From positions 1 through 64,000 of the forward strand of contig NZ_APHJ01000025.1 of assembly GCF_000403785.1 (NCBI RefSeq): a stretch of 64,000 nucleotides of DNA, written 5' to 3'. The stretch comes from Gillisia sp. CAL575. Lineage in GTDB: Bacteria; Bacteroidota; Bacteroidia; Flavobacteriales; Flavobacteriaceae. Below are positions 24,909 to 34,411 of this stretch, piece after piece. A model generated the notes under the pieces. That model was not told the origin of the DNA, made no database searches, and saw nothing but the letters and a program-made list of their open reading frames with translations. The number at the start of each line of letters is the position of its first letter. Position 1 is the first letter of the stretch. The translations under genes were made by a program, and so were the position numbers.

Positions 24909-25727
24909 TTAAAGTGAGTTTATAGTTTTTCTAATTGCAGTAAGGTTTGTAAGTAATGTTTCGAGATATTTAAGATCCAACATATTAGCACCATCGCTTT
25001 TTGCATTGGCAGGATCAAAATGAGTTTCAATAAATAATCCATCTACATTGTTCACTATCCCCGCACGAGCAATTGTTTCTATCATATCTGGTCTTCCTCC
25101 AGTTACTCCGCTAGTTTGATTAGGTTGTTGTAAAGAATGTGTAACATCTAAAACTGTAGGAGCAAATTCTCTCATGGTTGGAATTCCTCTAAAATCTACA
25201 ATCATGTCCTGATAACCGAACATAGTTCCTCGATCGGTGATCATTACTTGTTCATTATTACAATCGGTCACCTTAGTTACCGCATGTTTCATGCTTTCCG
25301 GGCTCATAAATTGTCCCTTCTTTAAATTCACCACTTTGCCAGTATTGGCAGCTGCAACAACAAGATCTGTTTGTCTAACAAGAAAAGCCGGAATCTGAAG
25401 AATATCTACATATTCTGCTGCCATTGCGGCATCGGAGATTTCATGAATATCTGTTACCGTGGGAACTTTAAAAGTTTCAGAAACCTTTCTTAAGATCTTT
25501 AAAGCTTTTTCATCACCAATTCCTGTAAAACTGTCTATTCTACTTCTATTCGCTTTTTTGAAGGAGCCTTTAAAAATATATGGAATTTCTAATTTGTTAG
25601 TGATTTCCATCACTTTTTCGGCAATTCTTAGGGCCATTTCTTCGCTTTCAATAGCGCAAGGGCCAGCAAGTAAAAAGAAGTTGTTAGAGTTGATATATTG
25701 TAATTGTGGAATTTTATCTAGTTTCAT
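24909..25727 (-). CDS. kdsA: 3-deoxy-8-phosphooctulonate synthase
   Basis: 272 residues. It condenses phosphoenolpyruvate with arabinose-5-phosphate to give KDO-8-phosphate for lipopolysaccharide. Typical segments are all present: LLAGPCAIES, FKGSFKKANRSRIDSFTG, DILQIPAFLVRQTDL, NLKKGQFMSPESM, DRGTMFGYQDMIVDFRG, DVTHSLQQPNQTSGVTGGRPDMIE and LFIETHFDPANAKSDGANML. Length and motifs are normal. On its strand a -7 element TATCTTTG lies at 25752-25745, about 18 bp before the start. Confidence 0.97.
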   Translation of the reverse strand: MKLDKIPQLQYINSNNFFLLAGPCAIESEEMALRIAEKVMEITNKLEIPYIFKGSFKKANRSRIDSFTGIGDEKALKILRKVSETFKVPTVTDIHEISDAAMAAEYVDILQIPAFLVRQTDLVVAAANTGKVVNLKKGQFMSPESMKHAVTKVTDCNNEQVMITDRGTMFGYQDMIVDFRGIPTMREFAPTVLDVTHSLQQPNQTSGVTGGRPDMIETIARAGIVNNVDGLFIETHFDPANAKSDGANMLDLKYLETLLTNLTAIRKTINSL

Positions 25728-25752
25728 GATGCATAATTAGAGCGCAAAGATA

Positions 25753-26047
25753 ATGATATAGAAATTTAATGCACTTCATATAAGCCAGGAATTCCGAGAT
25801 GCTGCAAAAGTTATTGTTGAAATCAAATAATTTTTGAGCTGGATTCAGCAAGAAGCTAAATTTGAAAATTCTAGTAAAATTAGAATCAGCACTTTTATGT
25901 ATTAGAATCTATGAAAGACTGTTTTCTTACTTGATTCTTTCAGTAAGAAGCTTGAGTTTTCTAAAAAGCAGCAGATTAGAATATTAGTATATTGCCTTTT
26001 AATTTAAGAATATTTGTTAACTATAGTATTTTCGATAAAAATAGGAG
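25753..26047. other. intergenic region between divergent kdsA and typA
   Basis: About 295 bp with no reading frame of note. It should carry both promoters. Only the two -7 elements (minus strand 25745-25752, plus strand 26048-26055) are clear. Confidence 0.5.
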
Positions 26048-26055
26048 TACCTTTG
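26048..26055 (+). promoter_or_regulatory. -7 promoter element of typA
   Basis: TACCTTTG fits TAnnTTTG and lies 25 bp before the ATG, implying a short leader of about 20 nt. Confidence 0.55.
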
Positions 26056-26080
26056 CAGCCTTAAAAATGAGGCGTTTATT

Positions 26081-27880
26081 ATGAAAGCTACTAAAAATAT
26101 TGCGATTATCGCACACGTTGATCACGGGAAAACTACCCTGGTTGATAAAATTATGTACCATTGTCAACTTTTTCGTGATAACGAAAATACTGGCGATCTT
26201 ATCTTAGATAACAATGATCTCGAAAGAGAACGTGGTATTACAATTACTTCTAAAAACGTTTCTGTAGTATACAAAGACACAAAAATTAATATTATTGATA
26301 CTCCTGGTCACGCCGATTTTGGTGGAGAGGTAGAGCGAGTATTAAATATGGCAGATGGAGTTCTTCTATTAGTAGATGCTTTTGAAGGGCCAATGCCACA
26401 AACGAGATTTGTACTTCAGAAAGCGATCGACCTAGGTCTTAAGCCTTGTGTTGTTATTAATAAAGTTGATAAAGAGAACTGTACTCCAGATGAAGTTCAT
26501 GAGAAAGTTTTCGACTTGATGTTTGAATTAGGAGCTGAAGAATGGCAACTAGATTTTCCAACAGTTTACGGTTCTGCTAAGAACAACTGGATGAGTGACG
26601 ATTGGAAAGATCAAACTGATAATATCGAACCATTGTTAGATATGGTTTTAGAACATATTAAATCTCCAGTAATTGAAGAAGGAACAACTCAAATGTTGAT
26701 CACTTCTTTAGATTTTTCATCTTTTACAGGACGAATTGCAATTGGAAGATTACAAAGAGGAAAGTTAAAAGAAGGTATGTCTGTATCTTTGGTTAAGCGT
26801 GATGGAAGCATCAAGAAAACCAAGATTAAGGAGCTTCATACTTTTGAAGGTTTAGGAAGAAGAAAGATAGACGAAGTTGAGGCAGGAGATATTTGTGCTA
26901 TTGTTGGACTTGAAGGATTTGAAATTGGTGATACTGTTGCCGATCTTGAAAATCCTGAAGGGTTAAAAACGATCGCGATAGATGAGCCTACCATGAGTAT
27001 GCTTTTTACAATTAACGATTCTCCATTCTTTGGACAAGACGGTAAATTTGTAACATCTAGACATATTAGAGAACGTTTGGCTAAGGAACTTGAAAAGAAC
27101 CTTGCATTAAAAGTTGAACCTACAGATAGTGCCGATAAATTTATGGTATTTGGTCGTGGAGTACTTCACTTGTCTGTTCTTATTGAAACAATGAGAAGAG
27201 AAGGTTATGAACTTCAAATTGGTCAGCCACAAGTTATTATCAAAGAAATTGATGGTGTTAAATGTGAACCAGTAGAAGAAATGACTATAGATCTTCCGGA
27301 AGTTGTTTCTGGGAAAGCTGTGGAAATGGTATCTATGAGAAAAGGAGAGATGACAAGTATGGAAGCTAAAGGTGACCGTATGACTATCCAATTCATGATC
27401 CCATCTCGTGGAATTATTGGTTTAAGAAACAACTTGCTTACTGCAACTGCAGGTGAAGCAATTATGTCTCACCGTTTTAAAGAATACCAGCCGTTAAAAG
27501 GTGGTATTCCAGAGCGTCAGAATGGATCTTTAGTTTCTATGGAAAGAGGAAAAGCAATTCCTTATTCTATTGATAAATTACAAGATAGAGGTAAGTTCTT
27601 TGTAGATCCAGGAGAAGATATCTATGAAGGTCAGGTTATTGGTGAGAATTCTCGTCAGGATGATATGGCTGTGAATATTACTAAGACTAAGAAAATGTCT
27701 AACGTACGTTCTTCTGGAGCAGATGATAAGGCGAAAATTGTTCCGGCAATAAAATTCTCTTTAGAAGAAGCTTTAGAATACATTCAGAAAGATGAGTATG
27801 TAGAGGTTACTCCAAAACATATTCGTTTACGTAAGATCTATCTTTCAGAAAATGAGCGTAAGAGAAATAAAATAAACTAA
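26081..27880 (+). CDS. typA: ribosome-associated GTPase BipA/TypA
   Basis: 599 residues. Translational GTPase with G1 AHVDHGKT at 11-18, switch [12 protein letters not shown]3 [13 protein letters not shown]4 NKVD and G5-like GSAKN. EF-G-like domains II, III and V follow, then the BipA-specific C-terminal domain ([39 protein letters not shown]). It binds the 70S ribosome and assists assembly or translation under stress and cold. Full length. Confidence 0.97.
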   Translation: MKATKNIAIIAHVDHGKTTLVDKIMYHCQLFRDNENTGDLILDNNDLERERGITITSKNVSVVYKDTKINIIDTPGHADFGGEVERVLNMADGVLLLVDAFEGPMPQTRFVLQKAIDLGLKPCVVINKVDKENCTPDEVHEKVFDLMFELGAEEWQLDFPTVYGSAKNNWMSDDWKDQTDNIEPLLDMVLEHIKSPVIEEGTTQMLITSLDFSSFTGRIAIGRLQRGKLKEGMSVSLVKRDGSIKKTKIKELHTFEGLGRRKIDEVEAGDICAIVGLEGFEIGDTVADLENPEGLKTIAIDEPTMSMLFTINDSPFFGQDGKFVTSRHIRERLAKELEKNLALKVEPTDSADKFMVFGRGVLHLSVLIETMRREGYELQIGQPQVIIKEIDGVKCEPVEEMTIDLPEVVSGKAVEMVSMRKGEMTSMEAKGDRMTIQFMIPSRGIIGLRNNLLTATAGEAIMSHRFKEYQPLKGGIPERQNGSLVSMERGKAIPYSIDKLQDRGKFFVDPGEDIYEGQVIGENSRQDDMAVNITKTKKMSNVRSSGADDKAKIVPAIKFSLEEALEYIQKDEYVEVTPKHIRLRKIYLSENERKRNKIN

Positions 27881-27900
27881 TACTGAAAAGTGTTTATATT

Positions 27901-27932
27901 AAAATCCCGAACTGAAAAGTTCGGGATTTTTT
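27901..27932 (+). terminator. typA terminator
   Basis: AAAATCCCGAACT and AGTTCGGGATTTTTT pair around GAAA, 20 bp past the typA stop, followed by a T-run. Confidence 0.92.
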
Positions 27933-27957
27933 GTTTTATAGAATTTTTAGAGGAATG

Positions 27958-28018
27958 TCATCCTTAATTTGCCGAAGGATTTTATTATAGTGCGTCATCC
28001 TGAATTTATTTCAGGATC
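27958..28018. repeat. REP-like palindromes (ATCCTT/AAGGAT and ATCCTGAA/TTCAGGAT)
   Basis: Two short inverted repeats, 27960-27980 and 27998-28018. The second is GTCATCCTGAATTTATTTCAGGAT, written here in two parts (GTCATCCTGAA plus TTTATTTCAGGAT). Words of this kind recur between Bacteroidota genes and reappear at 28480-28510. Confidence 0.5.
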
Positions 28019-28076
28019 TTGGAAAAGTAAGAATTCTTTGTTATCAGAAATTCTTCAAGCATTCAATTAAAAACTT

Positions 28077-28253
28077 TTATTTGGATTTGTTATACTTCTG
28101 AATGACAATAATTGTAGCAACGATGATAGCAATAATTAAAAATACGATGAGATAAAATACCCAGTTATAGTTAGGGTAGAATTTTAGAATAACACCTAAT
28201 AGTATTATCAGGGACACACCAATTAAAGTGAAACCTGTTTTTTTAATTTCCAT
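28077..28253 (-). CDS. small two-helix membrane protein (58 aa)
   Basis: An ATG at 28253 opens a 58-residue frame. It has a lysine-containing N-terminus (MEIKKTGF), a first hydrophobic helix TLIGVSLIILLGVIL, a short loop KFYPNYNW, a second helix VFYLIVFLIIAIIVATIIVI, and a positively charged end QKYNKSK. The regular helix-loop-helix layout and charge pattern make a real small inner-membrane protein likely. Such two-helix proteins are common and mostly uncharacterised. No partner gene is apparent; it lies alone between typA and ftsE. Confidence 0.6.
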   Translation of the reverse strand: MEIKKTGFTLIGVSLIILLGVILKFYPNYNWVFYLIVFLIIAIIVATIIVIQKYNKSK

Positions 28254-28364
28254 AGATTGCTGTAATTATTCTTGTATATTGAATTGACTAGTATTTTTAT
28301 TCAGTTACCATCGCTATCGGGAGAGGGATTTCTTATTAACTGAGATTCTTCAATCCACTTCGTT

Positions 28365-28510
28365 TATTTCAGAATGACATTTATACTTTTGTCATTCCGA
28401 CAAAGGAGGAATCTCTAAAAAAATATAGTTTCATTGAGATTTCTCAATCGCAAAAAAAAAGCTCATTCGAAATGACACTGAAACATTTGTCATCCAGGAT
28501 TAATTTCAGG
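28365..28510. repeat. REP-like inverted repeats before ftsE 3' end
   Basis: AATGACA and TGTCATT pair across 28372-28396. GTCATTCC, CAAAGGAGGAATCTC and TCATCC...TCAGGAT words follow. They are the same kind of palindromes as at 27958-28018 and probably belong to a dispersed repeat family. Confidence 0.45.
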
Positions 28511-28556
28511 ATATAAGAAATAAATAGAAGTTGAAAAAAGTTCGGCTTGGCGGATT

Positions 28557-29240
28557 TTACAATGACTTCTGTACCACCTCAAAAACACGTTCTCCATCAC
28601 ACTTTAATGTTTTGGAAGGATACTTCAGTAATAAGGCGTAATCATGGGTAGCCATTAAAAAGGTATTTCCATTCTTGCTTATTTCCTGTAATACTTCCAT
28701 AACTTCTACAGAGGTTTGTGGATCTAAGTTTCCTGTAGGTTCATCTGCAAGAATTAATTCAGGATCATTTAAAAGAGCACGGGCAATAGCAATTCTCTGT
28801 TGTTCTCCTCCAGATAGTTGATAAGGGAATTTAAAACCTTTGGTTTTCATTCCTACCTTATCTAAAACCTCATCTATTCTGCGTTCCATAGATTGTTTTT
28901 CCTTCCAGCCTGTAGCTTTCAAAACAAAATTTAGATTCTCACGAATATTTCTATCATTAAGCAACTTAAAGTCCTGAAATACAACTCCTAATTTTCTTCT
29001 AAGAAACGGGATGTCCTTTTCTTTTAAAGTGCGAAGATTATAATCTACAATACTACCTTCACCCTCTGTAAGTGGAAGATCGCCATATAGCGTCTTCATA
29101 AAACTACTTTTCCCCGTTCCCGTCTTCCCAATTAGATATACAAAATCCCCTTTGTGAATGGTTACATCTACTTCAGATAAAATTAAACTCTCTCGCTGAT
29201 AGATTGCTGCATTTTTTAATTCTAGGACAATGTTAGACAT
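28557..29240 (-). CDS. ftsE: cell-division ABC ATPase FtsE
   Basis: 227 residues, a single ABC domain: Walker A GKTGTGKS at 38-45, Q-loop VFQDFKLL, signature LSGGEQQR, Walker B LILADEP and the switch His in MATHDYALL. The sequence, with YGDLPLTEGEG and DFKLLNDRNIRENL, fits FtsE, which pairs with FtsX to activate septal peptidoglycan hydrolases. ftsX is not adjacent here, as is usual in Flavobacteria. It stands alone on the minus strand, divergent from the TPR gene. Confidence 0.88.
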   Translation of the reverse strand: MSNIVLELKNAAIYQRESLILSEVDVTIHKGDFVYLIGKTGTGKSSFMKTLYGDLPLTEGEGSIVDYNLRTLKEKDIPFLRRKLGVVFQDFKLLNDRNIRENLNFVLKATGWKEKQSMERRIDEVLDKVGMKTKGFKFPYQLSGGEQQRIAIARALLNDPELILADEPTGNLDPQTSVEVMEVLQEISKNGNTFLMATHDYALLLKYPSKTLKCDGERVFEVVQKSL

Positions 29241-29344
29241 ATGGTATGATTGTGGTTATGTAGGTTAAAATTATTGGTAAATATACAGTTTTAAGAAAGC
29301 GTCAAAACACTTTTTTTCATATTAACATAATTATCACATCGATG

Positions 29345-29377
29345 TTGCGTTATGAAATAAGTGTTTAAGTATCTTTG
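29345..29377 (+). promoter_or_regulatory. promoter of the TPR protein gene
   Basis: TTG at 29345-29347 and TATCTTTG at 29370-29377, spaced by 22 bp, match the Bacteroidota -33/-7 pattern. The -7 element covers an upstream TTG codon of the open frame, so translation from that TTG is impossible on this transcript. ATG 29402 is the start. Confidence 0.6.
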
Positions 29378-29401
29378 ATTCATCAACCTAAAAAAAAATT
29401 A

Positions 29402-32400
29402 ATGACACGATATTCCGCATCCCTTTTTGTTGGTTTCTTCTTATTTTTTTCTTCCCTATTTGCACAGCAATCTGCAATTAATACAAACGATCTGGTAAAG
29501 TTCAATAAAGCCTTAGAACTTTATAATAATGAGCAGTTTTTACCAGCCCAAACTTTGTTTGATGAAGTGAAAGATGAAGCCGAAGACGAAAAAATAGTTT
29601 CAGACTGTGCTTATTACATTGCAAATGCTGCCGTAAGACTTGGACAACCTGGAGCAGATAAATTAATGGAAGATTTCGTAGAGCGTTATCCAACTTCTAC
29701 AAAAAGAAATACCGCATTTATAGACGTTGCAGATTATTACTTTCAAACCGCGAAATATTCTTATGCCAGGAAATGGTATGATAAGGTGGATGAGAAAGGA
29801 ATGAGCAGGGCAGATAAGGAACGCTACTATTTTAACAATGGTTACGCTTATTTCGCTTCTAATAATTTTGAAGAAGCGGCGACTTACTTAAATAAAGTTC
29901 GTGATTCTAAGGAATATGGTTCTCAAGCCAAGTATTACTTAGGATATATGGCTTATGAAGGTGATGATTATGAGCAGGCTAATACACTATTTGAAGAAGT
30001 AAAAGGAGAAGACAGATATTCTGAAAACCTTTCTTATTTCCAGAGTGATATGAATTTTAAACTTGGAAATTTCGAAAAAGCGATCGCTTTAGGGTTAGAA
30101 CAACTGCCAACCGCAGATAGAGGAGAGATCTCTCAGCTTAATAAAATTATTGGAGAAAGTTACTTCAACCTTGAGAAATATGCAGAAGCCATTCCTTATT
30201 TAAAAGAATATAAAGGGCTACGTGGAAAATGGACGAATACAGATTATTACCAATTGGGCTATGCTTATTACAAGCAAGGTGATTATGAAAGTGCAATTTC
30301 AGAATTCAATAAAATTATTGATGGCGATAACAGTATTGCTCAAAATGCGTATTATCATTTGGCACAGTCTTATTTGAGTTCGGGTAAAAAACAGGAAGCA
30401 CTTAATGCCTTTAAGAATGCAAGCGAGATGGACTTTGATGCCAAATTGCAAGAGGATGCGTTTTTAAATTATGCTAAATTGAGTTACGAGGTTGGGAATA
30501 GTTATATGAGTCCTTCTGAAGTGATCATCAATTACTTAAATAAATATCCAAATACATCAGTAAAATCTGAAATGGAGACTTTGCTAATAGATTCTTTCAT
30601 CACTTCTAAAAATTACGAAAAAGCGATGGAACTGTTGGAAACCAATAAAAATTTCAGCGATAAAGGAGCTTATCAAAAAGTGGCTTATTTCTACGGACTT
30701 GAATTATATGAGAATGACGATTATAGAAATGCAAGTATCAATTTTGAAAAAGCATTAAAAAACAGAGTGAATCCGGAAATCTCTGCAAAAGCAGTTTTTT
30801 GGAAAGCAGAGAGCGATTTCAACCTTAATAGAATGCAGGAAGCATTAAGAGGTTATCAGGAGTTTAGTTCTATGAGTGGCAGTGCAGGTTTAGCTGAAAA
30901 AAATAATCTGGATTATAATATTGCCTACGCATATTTTAAACAAAAGGAATATGGAAAAGCGATAGATTTCTTTAATAGATACGCCAATAATTCTGAAAAG
31001 GATAAGGCTAGAAGAAATGATGCTTACACTAGATTAGGAGACACCTATTTTGTTACCAGTAAATACTGGCCTGCAATGGAAGCTTATACAAAGGCTATAG
31101 ACATGAATCTTGGAAATACAGATTATGCGGCTTATCAAAAAGCTATTAGTTATGGTTTTGTAAATAGAAACGAAGACAAGGTTCAAGAGTTAAGTAGTTT
31201 CGCAAATAAATATCCACGCTCTTCTTATAGAGATGATGCGATGTTCGAATTAGGGAATACTTATGTAGCTATGAATAATACTGCAAAAGGAATTGAAAGT
31301 TATAATAAATTAATTCGTGATGTGCCGGGAAGTGCTTTTGTGCCTCAGGCTATGTTAAAGCAAGGTCTTATTTATTTTAATGGAGACCAGGCAAATAAGG
31401 CTTTGGAACGTTTTAAGAAAGTAGTTTCAGATTTTCCAAATACACCAGAATCCTTGCAAGCGGTAACAACTGCCAGGTTAATATATATAGACCTTGGGAA
31501 GACAGATGAATATGCTGCTTGGGTAAGAAATGTAGATTTTGTTGAAGTTACAGATGCAGATCTTGACAATACTACTTTTGAAGCTGCAGAAAAGCAATAC
31601 TTAAATAATAATACAGCTGCTGCCAAAACCGGATTCGAGAAATATCTTCAAACTTTTCCAAACGGGTTAAATTCTTTAAAAAGTAATTTCTATCTAGCTC
31701 AGCTTTATTTTAGAGACGATCAAAAAGATAAATCTATTTCTAATTACAAGTTTGTGGTAAACAAACCAAGAAGTGAGTTTTCTGAGCAATCCTTGGCGAG
31801 ATTATCTCAAATCTACTTAGAGAAAAGGAACTATCAAGATGCTTTGCCATTACTTCAACGATTAGAAAATGAAGCAGATTTTGATCAGAATGTAATTTAC
31901 GCGCAGTCTAATCTTATGAAATCTTTTTATGAACTTAAAGATTATGGCAAAGCGGTTTCTTATGCTGAAAAAGTTCTTAAAAATTCTTCTATAGAAAACA
32001 ACGTGAAATCTGATGCACAGGTTATCATTGCCAGATCTGCATTTAGTACAGGAGATGAAAATAAGGCGAAAAATGCTTATGCTGAAGTACTTAAAATCGC
32101 AACTGGAGAATTAGCTGCAGAAGCACTTTATTATGATGCATATTTTAAAAATAAAGCTTCAAACTTTAAAGCTTCTAATGAATCTGTTCAGAAATTAGCA
32201 AAAGATTATTCTGGCTATAAATTCTATGGAGCAAAAGGATTAGTAGTGATGGCTAAGAATTTTTATGCTTTGAAAGATGCTTACCAAGCCACATTTATTT
32301 TGGATAACGTAATTAAGAATTTTAAGGAATATCCAGATGTTGTTAAGGAAGCACAAACTGAACTGAGTAAAATTAAAGCGATGGAAGCTAAAACCAACGC

Positions 32401-32422
32401 ATCTGTAGACACTAGAAATTAA
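29402..32422 (+). CDS. large secreted TPR-repeat protein
   Basis: About 1006 residues from ATG 29402, with a signal peptide TRYSASLFVGFFLFFSSLFAQ. The mature protein is almost entirely tetratricopeptide repeats, roughly 20 or more, many with the YxxAxxYFxK or AIxxFNKII pattern (AEAIPYLKEYKG, YYKQGDYESAISEFNKII, ALERFKKVVSDFPNTPE). It is likely a periplasmic or outer-membrane-associated scaffold. It precedes a beta-barrel gene by 31 bp, so the two probably act together, for instance in envelope assembly near the divisome gene ftsE. No enzymatic domain seen. Confidence 0.85.
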   Translation: MTRYSASLFVGFFLFFSSLFAQQSAINTNDLVKFNKALELYNNEQFLPAQTLFDEVKDEAEDEKIVSDCAYYIANAAVRLGQPGADKLMEDFVERYPTSTKRNTAFIDVADYYFQTAKYSYARKWYDKVDEKGMSRADKERYYFNNGYAYFASNNFEEAATYLNKVRDSKEYGSQAKYYLGYMAYEGDDYEQANTLFEEVKGEDRYSENLSYFQSDMNFKLGNFEKAIALGLEQLPTADRGEISQLNKIIGESYFNLEKYAEAIPYLKEYKGLRGKWTNTDYYQLGYAYYKQGDYESAISEFNKIIDGDNSIAQNAYYHLAQSYLSSGKKQEALNAFKNASEMDFDAKLQEDAFLNYAKLSYEVGNSYMSPSEVIINYLNKYPNTSVKSEMETLLIDSFITSKNYEKAMELLETNKNFSDKGAYQKVAYFYGLELYENDDYRNASINFEKALKNRVNPEISAKAVFWKAESDFNLNRMQEALRGYQEFSSMSGSAGLAEKNNLDYNIAYAYFKQKEYGKAIDFFNRYANNSEKDKARRNDAYTRLGDTYFVTSKYWPAMEAYTKAIDMNLGNTDYAAYQKAISYGFVNRNEDKVQELSSFANKYPRSSYRDDAMFELGNTYVAMNNTAKGIESYNKLIRDVPGSAFVPQAMLKQGLIYFNGDQANKALERFKKVVSDFPNTPESLQAVTTARLIYIDLGKTDEYAAWVRNVDFVEVTDADLDNTTFEAAEKQYLNNNTAAAKTGFEKYLQTFPNGLNSLKSNFYLAQLYFRDDQKDKSISNYKFVVNKPRSEFSEQSLARLSQIYLEKRNYQDALPLLQRLENEADFDQNVIYAQSNLMKSFYELKDYGKAVSYAEKVLKNSSIENNVKSDAQVIIARSAFSTGDENKAKNAYAEVLKIATGELAAEALYYDAYFKNKASNFKASNESVQKLAKDYSGYKFYGAKGLVVMAKNFYALKDAYQATFILDNVIKNFKEYPDVVKEAQTELSKIKAMEAKTNASVDTRN

Positions 32423-32453
32423 TATTATCAAACTAACATTTAAGTACCTCAAT

Positions 32454-34184
32454 ATGCAAACCCCTTTAATTAAAAGAAGTCTGTTTTTATTGTCATTTTT
32501 ATTTACCGGAATTTTAGTGGCTCAGGATAAACCTTTGGGTAACGAAACGGTGATCATTGTGAAACCTTATACCCCATCTGTGAACGATGCTTTTAAAATT
32601 AAGGAAACTCCGGTTTTAGGTGATTCTGTAAGTTTAGAAAAGAAACCTATTAAATACAGTATTTTCTCTGTGCCTGTAGCTTCCACCTTCACACCTTCAA
32701 AAGGACGGGCAACGAAAGTTGAAAAGGATAAAAGAATAAAATTATACGATAATTATATTACGCTTGGATTTGGTACCTATTCTAATGTTTTGGCTGAGTT
32801 TTATAGCAATTTAGAAATTAGTAAAAGCGATAATTTTGGCGTGTACCTTACTCATAATTCGTCTCAAGGCGGAATAGAAGATGTGAGATTGAATGATGAG
32901 TTTTATGACACGGAACTTAATTTGAACTACAGTTCCAGAAACAAGAATAGTTCTTGGAATACAGAGCTGGGATTGCAGCATCAATTGTTCAATTGGTATG
33001 GATTACCTGAGCAAACAAGATTGACAAATGAACGAATTAACTCAATAGATCCTCAGCAAAATTATTTTTCAGGAAATCTTGGCGGAGAATTAGAATTGTA
33101 TGATTCATTCCTAAATAAGGCTTCGGCGAACTATAGATATTTTGGAGATTCTTATGATTCTGCTGAACATAATTTTAAAGCCGATGGAGCTTTTGAAGTC
33201 AACATTGCAGATGAATTAATAAGCACGAAAGTTTTTGCAGATGTATTAAGCGGGAAATTCGATAAAGGATATAACGATCCAAATGAGTTGAAGTATTCAC
33301 AAATGATCTTTGGGATTACTCCAAGCTTATTGATTTTAAGGGATGATCTTACCTTAAATTTAGGGGCATCTTTCGTGTATGGATTAGATACAGAAAATAG
33401 CGATAATAGTTTCTATATTTATCCACAAGTAACTGCAAGCTATAGATTAGCTGGAGACTATTTTATCCCTTATGCAGGATTAGAAGGAGGTTTAACTCAG
33501 AATACTTATTATAAGTATGCGCAACAGAATCCATACGTTTCTCCAACCTTAAATATCACACCTACAGATAAATCTTTTGATGCCTATGTGGGTGCAAAAG
33601 GTAAACTCACTAATAGCATTGGTTATAATCTTAAAGGAGGATATACTTCAGAAATCAATAAAGCATTATATCTGGCAAATTTGAGTAATACATCTAGTTC
33701 AGAGGATTATGCCTACGGAAATTCATTTGGAGTTGTATACGATGATGTAAATACGTTATCATTCTCTGGAGAGATCAATGTAGATGTGAATAGGGATTTT
33801 AAATTAGGATTAAACGGTTCTTTCTTCAGCTATAATTCTGAATTTGAATCTGAAGCATGGAACTTGCCAGAAATGAAAGCATCTTTATTAATGGATTATC
33901 AGATAAATGAAAAATGGTTTGCTGGTGCTAACTTCTTTTATACAGGAGAAAGAAAAGATAGAGAAGAAATAATAAACCAGGGTGGTGCATTAGGAGGTAG
34001 AACAATTACTTTAGATGGATTTACAGATTTAAACGCAAATGTTGGATATAGATTTAATGATCAACTTTCTATTTTTGCAAAGGGTAATAATTTATTAGGA
34101 GATAACTACCAACGTTGGTCTAATTTTCCGGTTCAAGGGATTCAGGTAATGGCTGGTGCAACTTATAAATTCGATTATAATTAG
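32454..34184 (+). CDS. outer-membrane beta-barrel protein (TonB-receptor-like barrel without plug)
   Basis: 576 residues with a signal peptide ending LVAQ near residue 23. A short N-terminal region has VIIVKPYTPSVNDAFKIKETP. From about residue 95 amphipathic strands alternate to the C-terminus, whose last part (NANVGYRFNDQLSIFAKGNNLLGDNYQRW, QVMAGATYKFDYN) matches the end of TonB-dependent receptors. The plug domain and TonB box are absent, so it is probably not an active transporter but a structural barrel partner of the TPR protein encoded just upstream. Confidence 0.75.
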   Translation: MQTPLIKRSLFLLSFLFTGILVAQDKPLGNETVIIVKPYTPSVNDAFKIKETPVLGDSVSLEKKPIKYSIFSVPVASTFTPSKGRATKVEKDKRIKLYDNYITLGFGTYSNVLAEFYSNLEISKSDNFGVYLTHNSSQGGIEDVRLNDEFYDTELNLNYSSRNKNSSWNTELGLQHQLFNWYGLPEQTRLTNERINSIDPQQNYFSGNLGGELELYDSFLNKASANYRYFGDSYDSAEHNFKADGAFEVNIADELISTKVFADVLSGKFDKGYNDPNELKYSQMIFGITPSLLILRDDLTLNLGASFVYGLDTENSDNSFYIYPQVTASYRLAGDYFIPYAGLEGGLTQNTYYKYAQQNPYVSPTLNITPTDKSFDAYVGAKGKLTNSIGYNLKGGYTSEINKALYLANLSNTSSSEDYAYGNSFGVVYDDVNTLSFSGEINVDVNRDFKLGLNGSFFSYNSEFESEAWNLPEMKASLLMDYQINEKWFAGANFFYTGERKDREEIINQGGALGGRTITLDGFTDLNANVGYRFNDQLSIFAKGNNLLGDNYQRWSNFPVQGIQVMAGATYKFDYN

Positions 34185-34202
34185 CAGATAATTAATCACA
34201 TT

Positions 34203-34237
34203 AAAAGGGCTATTCTTTAAGAATAGCCCTTTTTTTA
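34203..34237 (+). terminator. terminator of the TPR-barrel operon
   Basis: AAAAGGGCTATTC and GAATAGCCCTTTTTTT hairpin, 19 bp past the barrel gene stop. Confidence 0.92.
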
Positions 34238-34411
34238 TTTTTGTAATTTGTTATTATGTAGGGTGTTAGTCATTTGAACTATCGATTTATACCTTTGTCC
34301 GATTTAATAATTCCTTATTAATTTAAAAAGTTTATTTTTGAACCCCATAAAGCAGAAAATAAAACACATTCAATAATATTTTATCCTATTAAACACAAAT
34401 ACCCTAGCTAG

